A stretch of DNA of 64,000 nucleotides from an uncultured Odoribacter sp. (GTDB lineage Bacteria; Bacteroidota; Bacteroidia; Bacteroidales; Marinifilaceae), in NCBI GenBank assembly GCA_900544025.1, contig UQTM01000003.1, positions 1 through 64,000 of the forward strand, given 5' to 3'. This document shows positions 61,605 to 64,000 of the stretch, piece after piece. Within the stretch, counting starts at the first letter, position 1, and each line of letters starts with the position of its first letter. Under the pieces are notes generated by a model. It ran no database searches and was not told the DNA's origin. It saw only the letters and a program-made list of their open reading frames with translations. A program made the position numbers and the translations under genes.

Positions 61605-62087
61605 ATGAAAAAGATACCGAGTTTTTCGATCAATCATCTGGCCCTGTTGCGGGGTATTTATGTTTCGCGCAAAGATTATCTGGGCGATCAGGTGGTGACG
61701 ACTTTTGATATACGGATGAAAGAGCCCAACCGGGAGCCAGCGCTGGGGTACGGGGCTTTACATACGATAGAGCATCTGGCTGCAACTTATTTGCGTAATC
61801 ATAAGGATTGGGGCGACCGGATTGTTTTCTGGGGACCTATGGGATGCTGTACGGGGAATTATTTTTTAATGAAAGGTGACCTGAAAGCGGAAGATATTGT
61901 GGAATTGATGCGTGAAACTTTTCGTTTTATCCGTGATTTTGAAGGGGAAGTTCCCGGAGTTGTTGCGCGGGATTGCGGCAATTATCTTTTGCATGATCTA
62001 CCTATGGCAAAATATGAGGCAGATAAGTATTTGCGTGAAGTGCTCGACGTGATCGAAGAGAAAAACATGGTGTATCCCGAATCGTGA
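61605..62087 (+). CDS. luxS: S-ribosylhomocysteine lyase, AI-2 synthesis
   Basis: 160 aa. Splits S-ribosylhomocysteine into homocysteine and DPD, the precursor of autoinducer 2. The metal site is HTIEH at 53-57 plus Cys124 (ARDCGNY); the catalytic Cys lies in GCCTG at 80-84. Full family length. A clean terminator follows. Located directly behind mtnN, making a complete Pfs-LuxS pathway; whether it serves signalling or only recycling cannot be told. Confidence 0.97.
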   Translation: MKKIPSFSINHLALLRGIYVSRKDYLGDQVVTTFDIRMKEPNREPALGYGALHTIEHLAATYLRNHKDWGDRIVFWGPMGCCTGNYFLMKGDLKAEDIVELMRETFRFIRDFEGEVPGVVARDCGNYLLHDLPMAKYEADKYLREVLDVIEEKNMVYPES

Positions 62088-62141
62088 TATTCTTAAATGG
62101 ATCTTTCGGGAAATTGCTTATTTTTGTTGAAAGAAATACCG

Positions 62142-62163
62142 GATGCAGAGAGCTGCATCTTTT
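62142..62163 (+). terminator. Terminator of luxS
   Basis: GATGCAG and CTGCATC pair around AGAG, followed by TTTT. Confidence 0.8.
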
Positions 62164-62655
62164 AAAATATTGAGATACTTTTGGTTTTACAGCTAATGAA
62201 ATCCGCCAAATTTTCTTTGTTTGAACGTAAAACCGAATGTGCTCCAGCTTATAGCGTGGAGTGGTTCGGTGATTGTTCAAAAGGTGCTTGGCGGTGCCTA
62301 TTAGCTGATGGCCGTGCCCTCCGCGCTATTTTTTCGTAGATTCCTGTTTCGTGCATACTCTTTTTCATATATCTTTATCGGTATTGTTCTTTTTCCGGGA
62401 GGAATGTATAACCGAATTTAATGTTAAGTTTATATTCCGGTCGGGGTAGGAATTGCAGACGTTGCGCTGGTAATGGTTGGTGGGCAGAGTATAAAAGCGG
62501 CTATTGCTGATCCGGTCGATTCCCTGAAAAGTGAGTAAAAACTGGAAATCCGGCTTGGATTATTATAAAGGAGTAAATCCCGTCGGCCGGAAAATTTTTC
62601 AGTTTTTTCCGGTGGAAATGACTTTTCCTTATTGTCTGTAAAGGCATTCCGGAGA
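62164..62655. other. Gene-poor, structured interval
   Basis: No gene can be called. At 62220-62281 nested inverted repeats stack into one long hairpin: TTTGAAC/GTTCAAA (62220-62226, 62275-62281), ACCGAA/TTCGGT (62232-62237, 62265-62270) and CTCCA/TGGAG (62242-62246, 62257-62261). A 35-codon frame starts at 62196 (MKSAKFSLFERKTEC...) and stops at 62303; a one-base shift near 62,280 would carry it on to a stop at 62,336. The rest holds nothing recognisable; it may be a decayed gene or element. Confidence 0.45.
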
Positions 62656-62868
62656 TCAGTTTTCGTCGATCCGGGCGGAACGGTAATTTTCCCTTTCTTT
62701 GCGGTCGGTGGTGTTGGCACAATCGATGCCCCGTTCGTGCATGGCTTTATTGCGTCCGATGTGAGTGTCCGGGAATTTCCCGTTCTTTTTCAGCAGTATG
62801 CCGATTCCTAAGCCTATCAATGCCAGGCCTATCAGAATCAGAACGATAATAAATAAAGTAATAAACAT
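62656..62868 (-). CDS. Small membrane protein, 70 aa
   Basis: One N-terminal membrane helix (LFIIVLILIGLALIGLGIGIL) followed by a charged cytoplasmic part with GKFPDTHIGRNKAMHERGID, then CANTTDRKER. The FPxTHIGxNKAM stretch and the single Cys recall a small conserved Bacteroidales protein of unknown function. Its own unit, divergent from PUR copy 2. Confidence 0.75.
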   Translation of the reverse strand: MFITLFIIVLILIGLALIGLGIGILLKKNGKFPDTHIGRNKAMHERGIDCANTTDRKERENYRSARIDEN

Positions 62869-62953
62869 ACGTTGTAGTTTAGTTTAATACAAAGATAGGG
62901 GATAAAAATAGCGATGTTACGGATTTCCACGAAAAAAAAACTTAAAATGTGGT

Positions 62954-62981
62954 TTTGTTTCTTAGGATTTTTCTACATTTG
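62954..62981 (+). promoter_or_regulatory. Promoter of PUR copy 2
   Basis: TACATTTG at 62974-62981 is an exact -7 box, with TTTG at 62954-62957 at a somewhat short 16-base spacing. Confidence 0.5.
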
Positions 62982-63011
62982 ACACAGAAAGTTGAATATA
63001 ATTTGAAAGAC

Positions 63012-63311
63012 ATGGAAGGATACGAAAAAAATGAGGATTTTGGAATGAACGAAGATCGAGAGGAGATTTATTCCAAAGCTGTAAAGGCTGGAAAGAGAAC
63101 TTATTTCTTTGATGTGAAAGCTACCCGTAATAATGATTACTATCTGACTGTAACAGAAAGCAAAAAAAAGTTCGACAAAGACGGTAATTCGAGTTATGAA
63201 AAGCATAAAATATTCTTATATAAGGAAGATTTTGAAAAATTTGCGGAAGGACTTGAGGAAGCTGTTGCTGTTGTAAAAGCCGCTTTGGAAGGAAAATTCC
63301 CTAACGAATAA
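63012..63311 (+). CDS. PUR-family nucleic-acid-binding protein (DUF3276), copy 2
   Basis: 99 aa. Same PUR repeat as copy 1 at 48,987, with near-identical cores (REEIYSKAVKAGKRTYFFDV, KATRNNDYYLTVTESKKKFD, KHKIFLYKEDFEKFAEGLEE) and a different C-terminus (AVAVVKAALEGKFPNE in place of the acidic tail). Start at ATG 63012 (MEGYEKNEDF), as in copy 1 (MEGYERKEGM); the frame runs open upstream through the promoter. A clean terminator follows. Likely single-strand DNA/RNA binding. Confidence 0.88.
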   Translation: MEGYEKNEDFGMNEDREEIYSKAVKAGKRTYFFDVKATRNNDYYLTVTESKKKFDKDGNSSYEKHKIFLYKEDFEKFAEGLEEAVAVVKAALEGKFPNE

Positions 63312-63329
63312 TGAAGAAAAATTCAAAAG

Positions 63330-63370
63330 TTCAGGGCAATAAGCATTCAGGCTTGTTGCCCTGAATTTTT
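63330..63370 (+). terminator. Terminator of PUR copy 2
   Basis: TTCAGGGCAA and TTGCCCTGAA form a perfect 10-bp stem, followed by TTTTT. Confidence 0.85.
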
Positions 63371-63488
63371 ATATATCGCCTGTTCCGGTAGAAAGAGAGT
63401 GACGCTTATGGTGAAAGCGATTCGGAGAAAGATAATGACAGATAGAAAAATAGGGATAGAAAGTTTTTCCGGAGTGTAAAATGTTGTT

Positions 63489-63496
63489 TAGTTTTG
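63489..63496 (+). promoter_or_regulatory. -7 box of menG
   Basis: TAGTTTTG, exact TAnnTTTG, 37 bp before the menG ATG; a T-run at 63463-63468 may serve as -33. Confidence 0.45.
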
Positions 63497-63532
63497 CAAT
63501 GCCGGATTCCGGATAATAATTATAGGACAAGG

Positions 63533-64000
63533 ATGGCAAAAAAAGAAGCTGTAAAGGAAATTTTTAATGATATTGCACCGAAATACGATTTGCTGAATCA
63601 TTTTTTGTCGCTGAACATCGATAAGAGATGGAGGCGTAAAGCGATCGAATATATCCGGCCGGAGGAGAAAGGAGAGTTGCTGGATGTAGCTTGCGGAACG
63701 GGTGATTTTTCGATCGAGGCATACCGGGCGGGAGTGCGGAAAGTGACAGGGATCGATATTTCTGCGAATATGGTGGCGATCGGGCAGAAAAAGGTGGAGG
63801 CGCTGGGATTGGCTTCTTATATCACTTTGCAGGCCGGAGACAGTGAGCAGATCGGGTTCGAGGACGAGCATTTCGATGTGGTGACGGTGGCATTCGGCGT
63901 TCGGAATTTCGAGCACCTGGAAGCCGGGCTGAAAGAGATGCAGCGGGTTCTGAAAAAAGGCGGGAAGGTGATTATTTTAGAATTTTCCATGCCTGAACAT
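63533..64000 (+). CDS. menG: Demethylmenaquinone methyltransferase, cut by the window end
   Basis: Start ATG 63533 behind a GGACAAGG site; 156 codons are present and the frame runs off the window. UbiE/MenG family: N-terminal VKEIFNDIAPKYDLLNHFLS, SAM-binding LLDVACGTGDFSIEA, then DVVTVAFGVRNFEHLEAG and LKKGGKVIILEFSMPE. It methylates demethylmenaquinol in the last step of menaquinone synthesis. Menaquinone is the electron acceptor of Na+-NQR in this lineage. No ubiquinone pathway is expected, so the MenG role is preferred. Confidence 0.95.
   Translation, partial: MAKKEAVKEIFNDIAPKYDLLNHFLSLNIDKRWRRKAIEYIRPEEKGELLDVACGTGDFSIEAYRAGVRKVTGIDISANMVAIGQKKVEALGLASYITLQAGDSEQIGFEDEHFDVVTVAFGVRNFEHLEAGLKEMQRVLKKGGKVIILEFSMPEH

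Noticed and set aside
62220..62281. Integron attC site
   Set aside because: Outer repeats TTTGAAC/GTTCAAA do not fit the RYYYAAC/GTTRRRY core and no integrase is present.

Overview
The window reads as a gut-type Bacteroidales chromosome segment from about position 2,150 to 64,000, preceded by about 2 kb of sequence with a different character. Bacteroidetes hallmarks are: a short primary sigma factor (RpoD, 286 aa) without the proteobacterial N-terminal extension; repeated promoter boxes of the form TTTG-N19-TAnnTTTG; a type IX secretion translocon gene (sprA) and a T9SS plug-family gene; an ECF sigma / FecR / STN-TonB receptor locus; a BatA-type vWA protein; DUF5683, DUF4249 and PUR/DUF3276 genes. 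The genus cannot be fixed from sequence alone; an Odoribacteraceae-like member of Bacteroidales is a guess.

Layout. 1-2,000: a near-perfect 54-bp hairpin, a 102-aa unknown gene, a leaderless-looking beta-strand-rich protein and REP-like repeats, all AT-rich and probably foreign or a chimeric join. 2,195-8,222 (minus): complete nqrABCDEF operon for the Na+-pumping NADH:quinone reductase. 8,325-13,715: T9SS plug-family protein, META-domain lipoprotein, esterase, HtrA protease, rpoD. 13,796-20,393 (minus): SF1 helicase, a DUF4130/radical-SAM DNA-repair pair, a membrane-Nudix fusion. 20,608-22,639: the two halves of a LysO-type exporter with a beta-propeller lipoprotein gene coupled between them. 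22,682-30,978 (minus): small membrane protein, gapA, a 44-aa lipoprotein, tilS, ABC-F ATPase, AlkD-like glycosylase, BatA-like protein; a promoter-plus-terminator unit at 24,712-24,827 looks like a small RNA. 31,239-35,196: parA, parB, DUF5683, MltD-like transglycosylase. 35,287-40,303 (minus): ECF sigma factor, FecR anti-sigma, STN-TonB receptor, DUF4249 lipoprotein. 40,596-43,243 (minus): exported 5-hydroxyisourate hydrolase, FadL-like porin, tmRNA. 43,451-49,334: GH31 alpha-xylosidase-like enzyme, phosphoesterase, TatD-type hydrolase, tcdA, PUR protein. 49,810-60,093: trpS, ruvA, sprA and an unknown outer-membrane protein 16 bp behind sprA. 60,176-64,000: metallo-beta-lactamase-fold hydrolase, mtnN, luxS, a small membrane protein, a second PUR paralogue and the start of menG.

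Working together: Nqr supplies a sodium motive force and MenG makes the menaquinone it reduces. MtnN and LuxS form a complete SAH-detoxification/AI-2 route. SprA and the plug-family protein belong to the same secretion machine although 42 kb apart. The sigma/FecR/receptor set is a self-contained surface-signalling uptake locus. Most of the window is ordinary core genome. The items most worth a second look are the foreign 5' end, the split LysO with its inserted propeller, the sRNA candidate with a palindrome over its -33 box, the sprA-linked outer-membrane protein and the structured, gene-poor stretch at 62,166-62,655.
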